From positions 60,099,634 through 60,163,633 of the forward strand of contig NC_064435.1 in NCBI RefSeq assembly GCF_023343835.1: a stretch of 64,000 nucleotides of DNA. Direction: 5' to 3'. This stretch comes from Lagopus muta (lineage: Eukaryota; Chordata; Aves; Galliformes; Phasianidae). Positions within the stretch are counted from its first letter, which is position 1, and every line of letters begins with the position of its first letter. Positions 24,610 through 35,615 of the stretch are shown in pieces. The notes below the pieces were generated by a model. The model was not told where the DNA came from. It worked only from the letters and a program-made list of their open reading frames with translations, and searched no databases. A program made the translations under genes and the position numbers.

Positions 24610-25143
24610 CGAGGTCTACTCCAAAGGTAATGCCTTGATTATGTTGGCCCATGACATCAGAAGTGGATGGTGGTGGTATGGTAGTAGAGGTTCAACCTTG
24701 CCATCAATATTCCATTACTTTTTGCTACTATGTGACAGATGGCAGCAGAGGGGCAGTCTGGCATAATGGCATCTGACATGGAAGTAAAGGTGTGTCACTG
24801 ATTTCCTCCATGTGGAAAAAATGACACCCACTGACATACATCGATGCATGCTGAATGTTTATAGAGACCAAACAGTGGATGTGAGCACAGTGAGGCAGTG
24901 GGTGCTGTGCTTCAGCTGTGGTGGCAGTGACAATAAGTCACATCCTCTGGTGCAGATGTATATGAATGCAACATACAGGCATTAATTGCTGGTGAAAATG
25001 CTTAGCTAGCATTGGTGACTGTGTTGAAAAATAGTGTTTTGTAGCTGAGAATTTGCTCTATCCAACAGTGCTGTTGTGTCCTTTGCACCTGTTGTTGTTT
25101 CCATGGAAAATAACAGGAGGCATTATTTTCAGAGCGACCAATG
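24610..25143 (+). mobile_element. mariner (Galluhop-type) short copy with terminal inverted repeats
   Basis: A DNA transposon remnant of about 534 bases. The left end reads CGAGGTCTACTCCAAAGG..AATGCC, and the reverse complement of the right end reads CATTGGTCGCTCTGAAAATAATGCC; these are imperfect inverted repeats. A TA dinucleotide flanks each end (24608-24609 and 25144-25145), as expected for mariner target duplication. A full mariner is about 1.2-1.3 kb, so most of the transposase is deleted and the copy is non-autonomous. A related reversed copy lies at 17283-17739. It sits about 430 bases beyond the probable GABBR2 polyadenylation site. Confidence 0.82.
24821..24985 (+). pseudogene. Remnant mariner transposase N-terminal segment
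   Basis: A 54-codon open stretch inside the mariner copy. It reads MTPTDIHRCMLNVYRDQTVD and then VSTVRQWV, the N-terminal helix-turn-helix region of mariner transposases that binds the terminal repeats. The same text occurs in host-annotated mariner-derived proteins of the FLJ37770/GVQW3 type. Upstream in the element there are stops before this frame, and the frame ends in TAA just after the conserved segment, so no catalytic DDE/D domain is present. It is a dead transposase fragment. Confidence 0.7.
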
Positions 25144-25569
25144 TATATAGCTAGAAGTCTGCCTCACCTTCAGTAACTTACCTAAAAAATTCGAATTTTC
25201 TTCCTTCTCTTGAACTCACACTTTCTATGGTGCAAGAGAGAATAGTGTACATATTTAGTTAGGCATGGGAGTAAATATTTGGAATATATTTAATATATGC
25301 TATTTTCCCATTTGAAAAAGGGCTTAGACTTCACTCCTGAACAATGCCATGATCGTATTTCAGGACAGAAACACATCTATCTGTTTTCTCTAGATGTGAA
25401 CCCTTCAACCCTTCAATGTGGATTTGTACTGTGACTTTTATTACAGTGTGGTGTTATAATAGGATTTGCCCTTCTCCAGGGAAGGCTTTTATGTAAAGGT
25501 ATATATACATATAAATATGCATATATAGAACAGTTCTGCTGTAGGGTAAGAGGACACTGAGTCCAAAAA
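25144..25569. other. Intergenic, just beyond the GABBR2 3' end
   Basis: AT-rich unique sequence with a TATATA-rich stretch near 25500-25530. It should lie downstream of GABBR2 cleavage if the polyadenylation signals at 25586-25619 are used. Confidence 0.5.
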
Positions 25570-27855
25570 GCTAGGTTTTCTATATTTTATTCATAAAAAC
25601 AGATTTGCAACAATTTATTAAAAATTGATCTCATGCAGTATAAGGTTATACAAGAAATTCTTCATTTACATTTTATTCTGGCAGTTCCAGTCTAGTTTAA
25701 AGCATTTGTGCACTAACATCATTGGAAAATGCCATTGGGGCACAGCCTCTTCATAAATTTACAGTACATTTTTGCTGCAGTATAAAAGAACAGAAACATT
25801 AAATAGCTATATTCACTTGGTTGGTCTTGTTATCTGCAGTAAAGTAAAAAAAAAAAAAATGTTATGGGAGAAACTACAGTATCATTGAGACAAAGAATGT
25901 ACTGCATGGTTTAAACCTAATAAACGTCACACAGTCAGTATTCACGAAGTTACAGACACACACACACACTCACCTCCAATGGTCCGATACTTCTGATTTT
26001 TTTTTCCTGCTAAGTTGGAATAATATTTCTACAGAGATCTTTGTGTATACATTATATACAGTTTTGTATTTTTTTTCTCTTTTTAAAAATTAACATTCCT
26101 TTCAAAATAAACCAGGCCCTGATGATATTAATAAAGCAAGAGAATACTGTCAACACACATTGAGTGACAACGTCAGTGTTTAGTGCTTAAACAGAGTAAT
26201 GAGTTCTATTTTATCTGTGTTTATACTTACATGTTTTTGTTCTAAAAGCTACAATATTTCCATAACCTCTCTTACTGTATGTGCCAAGTGAAACATTTTG
26301 TGATGCTCCTGATTGTAAGATTCGGATATATATTCACATCGGTTTTGGCCACTATGAGGTGTGTTCTATTTTCAATGGAGATATATGCCAGCTCATCAAA
26401 GCTGCAGTTAAGTCCCTCAGCTAATGGACCTTTTTAGCTGTGCTTTAGCCATGGTTAATTTGTAAACCTTTGTAGAAACGTCATTCCCAAGGTCTGGTCT
26501 GTGCTGCACAGGCATTGGTCAAAGAGGACTGAGAGCCCAGTGGATGCTTCGGGTATTTTCCCCCTGCTCCTAGCAAGCAGCCCTGGCAGAAAGATGCCAC
26601 ATTTCCAGTTCATTGGAAAAAGAAATTGCACGTGGATCTCACCTGTGCCTGGAGGCTCAGCTCCAGAGCTGGTCCAGATGGTGTGCCGCTATCGTTCCTC
26701 CTAATTACTTCGGTTCAGAGGATAGAGCTAAAGTGTAAAAACCACGCTTTTGAGTTGTTTTTGATTTTTATTCTTTTCTTTTTTTTTTTTTTTTTTTTTC
26801 CCTTTGAAGATTCAAATGAAATATTCTATTGGTAAATTTGATCTGTTTTCTCTGTTGTCCACCACGACTGTCACACAAGCAGGTACGAAGCAAACATAGT
26901 GTATGGCCACATCTATGTGCTCTGCAGGTGTTGCCTGCAGCCGCAAAGTGCTGTGCCCTAACCCCCCACCCCCAGTCCGCTAAATTATTTTTATTGTAAT
27001 TGTGTGTGACATAATTCAAACAAACTATGAAAAACAATCCATCCTGTGACATTAAGACTTTACTACCCAGCTGTCCTCAGCCCGAGGACTTTTCCAGGCA
27101 GTTTAGTACATTATGGTTGGTGGTGCTTGCTCTGAGACCTCATTAAACCGAAGCTGCCGATGGCCAGCAGTGGCTGCCATCCCTGGAGAAGGGCAAAGTA
27201 CTGTGATTCCATCAGCAGCTCTCTCCTGTTGTAACTTCAGCCCCTGCTCGGGCTTCCTGTACCGTTGTTAGTTTGAGGTGACCCTGCAGTCTCAATGGCA
27301 CCCGAGGAATCATTTCTCACATTCCTTCTTTCCTACAGAACATCATCCCTGAAATGAAAACGAGCAAGACTAACCAGTGCAGAATGTTTCCAGCAATTTA
27401 ACACAACTCTTGTAAAAATGAGTGTATCTATTTCAATAAATACATTATAGCTCAATCACTGTATTTTTCCTTACATGGATACAGTATAGAATTGCATGTT
27501 CTCAGCAGCCACGTAAAGCTCAGTGACATTTGAGTGTTTTTCCTAGAGTCTTTTTTGCTAGATTCGTATTTCCCAGCCTCCTTGTTGTTAGTAGAAATTT
27601 GGGAAGAAATGTTTTCAGTGACTTCTACGTGAAGAAATAAAAACTCCATGAATAAGGCTACAGATCAAGCTCCTCGTGTCCTCCTCCTTCGCCTTCCCAC
27701 ATGAGCTACCCTGGCACTCCTGTGGCGGTGGCCTCAGCAGTAGTTTCTCTGTGCTCAGAGCCAATGTCACGTGCTTGTAGCAGAGTTCTATGTCAGATGT
27801 TTAGACCAGTCTTTGAGTACTTAAAAGCAGTTCAGGAAGCACTGATCTCTCCTTC
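25570..27855 (-). other. GABBR2: Probable GABBR2 3' UTR
   Basis: Between the stop codon (27856-27858) and tandem AATAAA signals (25586-25591, 25614-25619) lie about 2.3 kb free of CR1 and other interspersed repeats. This fits a single long 3' UTR and contrasts with the repeat-rich flanks. An earlier AATAAA (minus strand, plus positions 26767-26772) could give a shorter form. A 21-base A run of the mRNA (plus T 26779-26799) lies within, and a short CA run lies at about 25959-25970. The extent is inference; no transcript evidence is available. Confidence 0.5.
25586..25619 (-). promoter_or_regulatory. GABBR2: Tandem polyadenylation signals of GABBR2
   Basis: Two canonical AATAAA hexamers on the minus strand, at 25614-25619 and 25586-25591, lie 28 bases apart. 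Cleavage would be expected near 25560-25575. Beyond this point on the transcript side the sequence has a TGTCCTC-type downstream stretch. Confidence 0.45.
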
Positions 27856-28047
<192 letters not shown>

Positions 28048-28059
28048 TTAGCCAAGGGA

Positions 28060-28410
28060 AAATCAGAGAATCGCAAAGGCTGGAAAAGACCATTACAATC
28101 GTCTAGTCCAGCTGTCAGCCCATTCGCACTGTGCACACTAACCATGTCTCTCAGTGCCATATCTACATATTTCTTGAACACCTCCAGGGAGGTGACTCCA
28201 CCACTTCCCTGGCAGCTTATGCCACTACCTCACCACTCTTTTGGAGAAGTTTTTCCTAATATCCAAGCTGAACCTCCCCTGGTGTAACTGAGGCCATTCC
28301 CACTCATTCTATTGCTATTACTTGGGAGAAGAGGACGACCCTCATCTCACTACCACCTCCTTTCAGGGAGTGATAAGGTCTCCCCTCAGCCTCCTTTTCT
28401 CCAGAATGCC
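28060..28410 (-). mobile_element. CR1 copy close to the terminal-exon acceptor
   Basis: Reverse-oriented CR1: 'aatcagagaatcgcaaaggctggaaaagacc', 'ctagtccagctgtcagcccat', 'ttgaacacctccagggaggtgactcc', 'gtttttcctaatatccaagctgaacctcccctgg', up to 'cctccttttctccag'. It has the same orientation as GABBR2. Its 3' end lies about 38 bases upstream of the last exon. Confidence 0.9.
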
Positions 28411-28926
28411 ATTTATTGTGTGCTTGAAATGTTTGCAGGTTGCTGCAAGGATATTTACCGCTGTTGGGATAGAGAGGGTTAATGCTAGGAGTGCCGAGCT
28501 CACTGCTGTTGAGTGATGCTACCACCACATTATTTCCCTCGGGAATCTTTCTGACAGGCTAGACATGACACAAGAATCTAACGGAGCCTTCTCAGCATCC
28601 CACTGCCTTCTGAAATTCCCAGGCACTTTCAGATTAATTGTTTGACTGATGGTACTGGAAAAAGGGAAAGCCTTAAACTGCAAGGAGGGCATATGGCTTA
28701 GCAATCCTCTGCTCCTTGCAAAGTGATCTATTGCACGCAAAGCACTGCCTAACTGCACGGACACGCATGAGGTCACAGACGAATCTTTAAGCCATGCATC
28801 ACTTAGCGCAAGGATGTCAGAATTAAAGATGGCATTTTTGCAGCTCCAGCTAAGGCAAATACAGGTGCACAGAGGGAATAAGTTCAGATTGCTGGGTTGT
28901 TCCAAGTGGTTTGTCTGTGCACTTTA

Positions 28927-28951
28927 AGTCTGCGCTTTTAAGGCGCAGACT
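28927..28951. repeat. Perfect 9-bp inverted repeat (hairpin)
   Basis: AGTCTGCGC at 28927-28935 and its exact reverse complement GCGCAGACT at 28943-28951 are separated by 7 bases. The GC-rich stem is in an AT-rich intron and would form a stable small hairpin in RNA or single-stranded DNA. No function is recognised. Confidence 0.8.
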
Positions 28952-29057
28952 GCTCTCAAGTTCCCACACAGTGCTGTGGGGCTGCAAAGTGAAAAGCAGT
29001 CTGTTCCACCACCTACAGTGAAATTCAGCATTTAAAAATCCAATTTTCCTAGAAAAC

Positions 29058-29065
29058 TGACGTCA
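29058..29065. promoter_or_regulatory. CRE palindrome TGACGTCA
   Basis: A full 8-base cAMP-response element, the binding site for CREB/ATF factors, sits within the last intron. The site is exact, but use is unknown; it contains a CpG that has survived in an otherwise CpG-poor intron. Confidence 0.3.
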
Positions 29066-29347
29066 TCATAACTGTTAGGGTGCTCTTTTTTTTCTTTTTT
29101 TTTAAGGGGGCACAAAATCATGATTGTGACCAGCCCAACCAACCCTCCTCCATGCAGAGGACAGAACCACGACAAGGCTCTACTCATGCTCTGGGTATAC
29201 CAACACCTCCCACAAAACCAAAACCAAGTTGAGGTTTGTCAGTGCAAGAGATGGTTTTATTAACTGAGATGATATCATAGCAGGACTGTTTCTGCACTTG
29301 GAGGCATTTGCTCTTGAAATAAGGAGGGATTTTTTTTTAAGAGAAGA

Positions 29348-29368
29348 CAGCTGTCAAAGTGACAGCTG
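29348..29368. repeat. Perfect 9-bp inverted repeat with E-box and TGACAG words
   Basis: CAGCTGTCA (29348-29356) and TGACAGCTG (29360-29368) are exact reverse complements with a 3-base spacer. Each arm contains an E-box (CAGCTG) and a TGACAG word of the kind bound by MEIS/TGIF homeodomain factors. This could be a paired transcription-factor site; chance cannot be excluded. Confidence 0.5.
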
Positions 29369-30830
29369 ACTGAAGGTCAGATTTTTAATTCCAGAACAAA
29401 AATGCCCCCCCATACAAGGCATAGGAACTGTTCAACAGAGTTTTAAATATACATTTCCCTGTAATCTTCCATAATTGCTGCATAGGCTGATCCTTATGAG
29501 AAGCATATGTTTGAAACTTGCCTTTGGACAGCCTGTCTGATACAAACACTTCCATTCTTTTGGCCTTGCATTAGGAACTGGAGACATCTACCACAGCATC
29601 CACTGCACTTCTCAGGGACCAAGCAGTAAAGATATCCAATTCAAAGAGAAAGAGATGTAATGATACTTCTTAGCCTCTTCACTGTAGTACTAGAGCTTGC
29701 TGTGGGAGATGGGGAAGAGATAGGGAGAAAGAGACTGCAGTCTGTCTGGCCAGGAGACTCTACCTCAGGATCTTTTCTTTCACAAACTCTTTTTAAAAGT
29801 TTACAGCAATATTAACCCCCAGTGATTGTACTGCTGGCCAAGTATCCTTGGGATAAACCACAATCCACTCATTGTTATTTTATTAGTGTTCCCAACTCTT
29901 TTTGGTGGTATCAATGAACTCAGACCTGTTCCCAAGGAGTGCAGAAGGGGTGCAGCTTGCTGCTGCCATGTGCTGAATCCTTATTAGCCCATGACTGCAG
30001 ATTGTAATTCTGCCTCTCATTGCAGGGTCAGGCACAGAATTGCCCGTGCTTATTTTCCCACCGGTGGAAACACTTACTTTGTTCGACTGCTACAGACTTT
30101 TCATTAAAGAGCTTTTTAAAGCTATTCCAAGAGAATCTAGTTGCATAATTATCAAGTGAATGGCTTTCTTCCACCCATTTAAGTGCTAGCCATAGCATGG
30201 ACAAAGCATGTTTATTTGGCTGTGCACACGGTGGCTGCAGTGGGTGGCAAATTTTGCTTTAACTGTATTTAGAATTTACTTTCAGTTGAAAACTTGGTTC
30301 CTGGAATTGAGGCGGAGGAGGGTAGCCTGGAGACTAGAACACAATTAAGAACTTAGGCAAGAGTCTTGGGTAGAGATTCATAATAATAAATATCCAACAA
30401 TCGAAAGTAACTAAACAACCAAAAAGTGCTATTTTCTCCTCAAGTGAAAGTAAATCTTCAGCCTTGCCTCACTCTTCGTGTTTTCTTTCTCTTCCCCAGT
30501 ATTGATACTTTCCCTCTTCCTCCACTCTGCCACATTTGTCAATGCTTTCCAAGTGGCACGCACTTTGTTTCAGATTGGCTGTACAACACAGATATGTCAG
30601 AGCGTACGGTCAGGTAGATGGGGACAGGAATTGGTGAGTACTGGTGCCTTCCTAAAATCACCTCAGGAGGCAGAAAGGAAAAGTTCCACACACCGGGCAA
30701 TTACTCATCAGGGTGTTAGAATAGCACATGTCCCCAGCTGTATACAGAATAGTCATTTATTAAGAATAAATAGATTCGAGCAAAAGCTTGCCTGACAGTG
30801 CACATAGGAGCACAATGCAGTGCAGATTAT

Positions 30831-31008
30831 TGAATCACAGAATCATAGAATTGTGTGAGTTGGAAGAGACCATGAAAGGTCATCTAGTCCAACTCCCTTG
30901 CAATGAACAGGAACACCTACAGCTACGTTAGGTTGCTCAGAGCCCTCTCCAGACTGAGCTTGAGTGTCTCCAGGGATTGGACATCTACCACCTCTCTAGG
31001 CACTCAGA
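30831..31008 (-). mobile_element. CR1 3' end, minus orientation
   Basis: Reversed CR1 end 'tgaatcacagaatcatagaattg', then 'ggtcatctagtccaactcccttgcaatgaacagg' and 'ttgagtgtctccagggattgg', ending near 'ctctaggcactcag'. It is of the 'caatgaacagg' subfamily, like the copies at 55264 and 61951. Confidence 0.9.
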
Positions 31009-31535
31009 TGGGAACGCTGTGCATGAAGCTGCAAAGGCAGCAGCGGCATACAAAAGATCTTTTGGTTCTGCTATACAAAACCACTGATGGGATGTATTTG
31101 GTAAGAGAGGAGGGTGAAATAAATGCAACCGCAGTCAAACCTCTTAAGATCTGTGGGAGTGTGTGAACTAAGTGTTCAGAGATAATTTCAATCAATTCTC
31201 CAGCCCATTGATGTTGATTTCTTTGCAGCTGCTAGGAAGCTGGAAAAGTTCTAAAGCTCTACAGTAAAGCAAGATACTGTATTAGCAAGTAAACTAACCA
31301 GTCTCAAGCCACTGCATTTTTACAATGTATTTGAGTAGGATAGGATCATATGAAGTACCATCAACAGAGAAACTTCACAGAGGGGACACTTTCATTCCAA
31401 GGCATTTGGCTGTAATCCAGTCACAATCAACATTTTTAATAAGAATTTTTGGTTACTAACATTGACAGAACTGGCCCCAACAGGATATCTGTCTGTGTTT
31501 TAAATGCTGATAAAAGCAAAATTTTAGCTCAAAAA

Positions 31536-31945
31536 ATATCAAGGTACCTTTCCTATAACAGCAGGCTGAGGGAACTGTTCCTGGAAATGAGATGGCTCTG
31601 GAGAGACCTGCCAGTATTTCACAGGAGCTTATAAACAGGAGGGAAAGCAACTTTTTACATAGGTAGACAATGACAATACAAGGGGGAATGATTTTAAACT
31701 AAAAGAGGGGACATTTAGATTAGATGTCAGGGGAAATTTTTCAGAGCAAGTGGTGGAGTGCTGGAAGATGTTGCCCAGAGAAGCTATGGATGGATGTTCC
31801 ATTCTTGAAAGTGTTGAAGATCAAGCTGGATAGGGTCCTGGGAAGTCTGATCCGGTGCCTGATTTAGTGGGTGGCAACCCTCCCCATAGGGGGTTGGAAT
31901 AGGATGAGCTTTGAGATCTCTTCCAACCTAAGCCATTCTATAACT
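31536..31945 (+). mobile_element. CR1 3' part, plus orientation
   Basis: It runs from 'caggctgagggaactgttc' (the LRELF region of ORF2) through 'tttagattagatgtcaggggaa' and 'gatgttgcccagagaagctatggatgg' to the 3' UTR 'gtgggtggcaaccctccccatagggggttgg' and terminal 'ccattctataac'. The coding frame is broken. Confidence 0.9.
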
Positions 31946-33764
31946 CAATTACATGGGTTATACAGTGACTAGCTGCTTTGGAGGTTACAAAAATGAAAAC
32001 ATATAGAAAACAGTCTACCAAAGTGGCAGCTTTTAGTGGGGTCTGGCAGAGATCTGTTAGTTTTACTCTGTGCCAAAAATTAATGTAACTTACGACTGAT
32101 GTGATGGGAAAACATGCAGGAATGAGGGTGCACAGAAAAATACTCTTAGGTTACAGAAGATTTCCCATGGAGTGTGTGGCCACAGTACAGACAAGATGCC
32201 TGATGCGACCTTTAGATATTAAAGCACTATCAAGCTGGTATACAAATAATATATCTTGCAGCACACTGTAGTGATAACACAGGTACCAAAGTGCCACATG
32301 CATTCACGGTGCACCTATATTTCTGAACAGATCACATGCCCAGGAAAAAGAATGGAAGAAACAGCAAATTTTACATGGCACTGTGAATCACCAACCAGCA
32401 GGAGAGGGAGCGAGAGGCAAAGGGAGTTGTTAAGCACCTACATTCACATGGTAAGTATTCACTCTAATCATAGTCTTAATTTTCCATAGGTGCATGGATA
32501 TAAATGGATCTTAGCCAAAGGCAAACCCAATGTTTTTCATGATATGATAGAATACAAACAACATCCTGAAAACAATTATGCACTGCATATCCTTGCACTA
32601 CCGAGCCTGAAAAATTTGCCCTTGGATGTGTCTTTACATTAGACACAGTTGCAAAGTAAGGGATCATACTCAAATGAAGCACTAGTGGTAAAAAGACCAA
32701 AAAATCCCTAATAAAACTATTCTCTCTACTCTACAAAAATGTTCATAATGAAAGATACCAAATCTCCAGAGTGTTGTCAATAAGACAAAGTTAGGATGCT
32801 TTTTCTGGGGAAGGGGTATGAATTAACACTTCTACACATAAATTATTCTGTTAACGTCCTCCTTTCTTCAGTTTGTGGCAAAAAGGAAAAAATTAACTCA
32901 GTTGTAACCTCCAGCTCTATTCTTTATAGCAAGAAACAGGTTCAACTAAAGTTACAGGCTATGTAACTACCACTCTGTCATACACCATGTGTACACAGGG
33001 AAATGAAAAAGCACAAACTATAGCTTATCTTTAGGACTTTTTAAAAATAAAAATGCTATATTTAATAAACCTGAAAGGCCAAAAATACTGCCATAAAATT
33101 TGGAAAAAGAGCGTGTATGAATAAGGATGTTCTTTAAAAACACAAAATTTGGAAAGAGATGAAGAGACAGGACGATAAAACCCTGGCCCTAAAGATTTCT
33201 GTGCTTCACTTGGGTGGGTCCATTGAGCCTGAACTGTGCAGCTCCAGTAAACCAAAGTGCTAATACATCCTCAGGGAAGACCCTGACCCTCGGACATGGC
33301 ACAGACACAGCTGAGCAAGTGCTGAACGACACTGCTCTGATTTAGAAGGACTTCACTAATTACTTTCCAGAAATGTCAGTGACTGCTCAGATTTGTGCTG
33401 ACCTGTTTCTTAAGACCTTTAGGAAATCTCAGTCTTCTCATCAGTCATTGCTAGCCTAGAGGAACTTCTGTGCCCACCAAAAAGCAAAAGGTCTTTTTTT
33501 TTTTTTTTTTTTTTTAAATCTGTATCAGGAGAACTAGATCATCCAAGTATCAGATTTTTTCTTAGTATCTCTCTTAAGTCACACGTAGATGAGTGCATTC
33601 ATCTATTTAAACTACATTATTTCTTACAAATGGTGCTGGAAAAAAATGCATATATTCTAATAGCTAAGCATTAAGGCACTCTGCTAACCTCCTGAAGTCT
33701 CAAGAGCTTGCTCAGTGAGGGCTCTGTTTTTGTGAAATAAGATATTTCAGCAAATGGAGGCTTC

Positions 33765-33790
33765 TGTGTGTGTGCGTGCACACGTGTGTG
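33765..33790. repeat. 26-base alternating purine-pyrimidine tract
   Basis: A strict alternation of pyrimidine and purine (TGTGTGTGTGCGTGCACACG and on) over 26 bases contains CACGTG, an E-box. Such tracts can adopt Z-DNA form under supercoiling. It is a short imperfect GT microsatellite in origin. Confidence 0.6.
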
Positions 33791-34154
33791 AAGGTTAGCT
33801 TCTCTACTGCTCTGGATTATTTTTGTGCAGTGCCAAAACACAGTTAAAACTCCATGTGTTTTTGTGGACCAGGTAATATGAGGCAATAACTTCTATCGGA
33901 AATCAGGTTTGCTGATACTAATGTAACACATGACTCAGACTGGTAATTTCTTTAATTTATTCTGTTTAACAAGCTTTTAAGTTACCCAGGTACCAAACAG
34001 GAGTCTGACAGCTCTCAGCTCAGATAATATGCTGCCAATGTAACTAGGATACCTTAGGGAAAGAGCTTATTCTAGGTCCAAACAAGCATAGTGCTCCCTT
34101 CATCTTTGTCCCACAGCAAGACTTGTTGAGATCTTAGAGAAACATGTCAAATCA

Positions 34155-34700
34155 TATCATGGAATCATAGAATCATAGATTGGGTTGGATTGGAAGGGTC
34201 CCTGAAGATCACTGAGCTCCAGCCCCCCGCCATAAGAAGGGCTTCCCCCCACCAGACTGCTGGGGCATCAAGAATTTCTCTGGGCAGCCCATGCTAGTGC
34301 CTCACTACCCTCTAAGTAAAGAATTTATTTCTAATATCTAACATAAGTTTCCCTTCTTTTAGTTTAAACCATTCCCCCTTATCCTATCGCTATCAGACTC
34401 TGTAAAACATCTGTCCCTCTCTTGCTTATAAGGCTCCCTTCAAGTGCTGGATGAACGCAATCAGGTTTCCCTGAAGCCTTCTCTTCAGGCTAAAAGAGCT
34501 AAACCTTTTCAATAGGAGAAGTGCTCCAGCCCTCTGATCATCTTCACTGCCCTTCTCTGGACCCACTCCAACAGTTCCACATCCTCCCTTTGCTGGGGTG
34601 GGGCCCGGACAGTGTTCTCCAGATGGGGCCTTATGAGGGCAGAGTAAAGGGGGACAATCACCCCCCCCTCCCTGCTGGTCACCCCTCTTTTGATGCAAAG
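34155..34700 (-). mobile_element. CR1, minus orientation, long copy
   Basis: It starts with the reversed terminal repeat (tatcatggaatcatagaatc) and continues through the whole 3' UTR and ORF2 tail to 'ggtcacccctcttttgatgc'. Peptides GVTSREGGVIVPLYSALIRP and [14 protein letters not shown] can be read on the minus strand in broken frames, overlapping 34426-34850. Confidence 0.92.
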
Positions 34701-35497
34701 TGTAATACATGAATTCATTATATAGGTTTCTAGAAAGCGAAGCTGATACCATAGGACCCTCTCTCCTCTATGACTCTTAACTGGTGCTTTGTGCCATACT
34801 CTGATTCCAGATACATTATTGTTTCTAGTGAAAAGCTTTCCATGTTCCACTCAGATTCAGCTGCTATGGTAACACCGAAAAGCTCAAAGACTGTTTTTAT
34901 TTCTCAGTTAGATTAAGACCAGAACAACAAACAAATGACTACGCACATCATGAACCACTATGTCTTGTGCATGGAAAGACTTGCACTGTTGACAATGGTC
35001 ATAAAGTGGGTGTGTACCCATGTTCATCCTCATCTCTACTGTATGCTGGTGGTTAGACCTTGCACTATGGGTGTTACTGACAAGAGAAAAAAGTACATTA
35101 GCTTGTTTTGGTGCACTGAAGGACCAAGTGACTCTAAAACTATCTGATTTTGGTGGGGATGGTGAGCTGTAAGCAAGGAGGCATCACAGAACAGCAATTC
35201 TGCCTGCTGGTTCTTCAGCAGGTTGCCATTCACACCTCCTATGCTGATGTTTCAGCTGCGCCTGTAGGTGGGACTGGCTGGAAACATTTTCAGTGAACGT
35301 CTTCCCATAAAAACAATTGAAAGAGAGATATAGCTTTTGATGCAATGTACTCATCTTAATTAATATTTTATCAGCAGAGTGGGTGAAGTCCATGATGGAA
35401 TTTACATTTCAAAAAGTGTGAGCACACAAGCACATGTATACATGAAAGACTGCGGGACGCCTCTTTCTCTACCAGTACATAAAATCATGCTACTTAC

Positions 35498-35615
35498 TGT
35501 TCTGGAGAGTTGATGTCTTCTATAGGATCTTTGCTTGTTCTGGAAGGGTCTGATGTGCCCCATTGTGCTGGTGGATTTTGATCAAGATGATTTTTCAAGA
35601 TTGCTTTCTCACCAT
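35498..35615 (-). CDS. GABBR2: GABBR2 coding exon (cytoplasmic tail linker)
   Basis: A 118-base exon, phase 1 in and phase 2 out. With the preceding exon's last base it reads [20 protein letters not shown] and then [20 protein letters not shown]. The acceptor is TTATCCATCTAG and the donor CA|GTAAGTAG. It codes for the linker between the coiled coil and the distal tail. The [12 protein letters not shown] and [10 protein letters not shown] segments match the vertebrate protein as I recall it; the middle ([15 protein letters not shown]) differs from the mammalian form, which fits a loosely constrained linker. The split codon joins exactly to the terminal exon. Its length is not a multiple of three, so skipping it would shift the frame. 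Confidence 0.95.
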
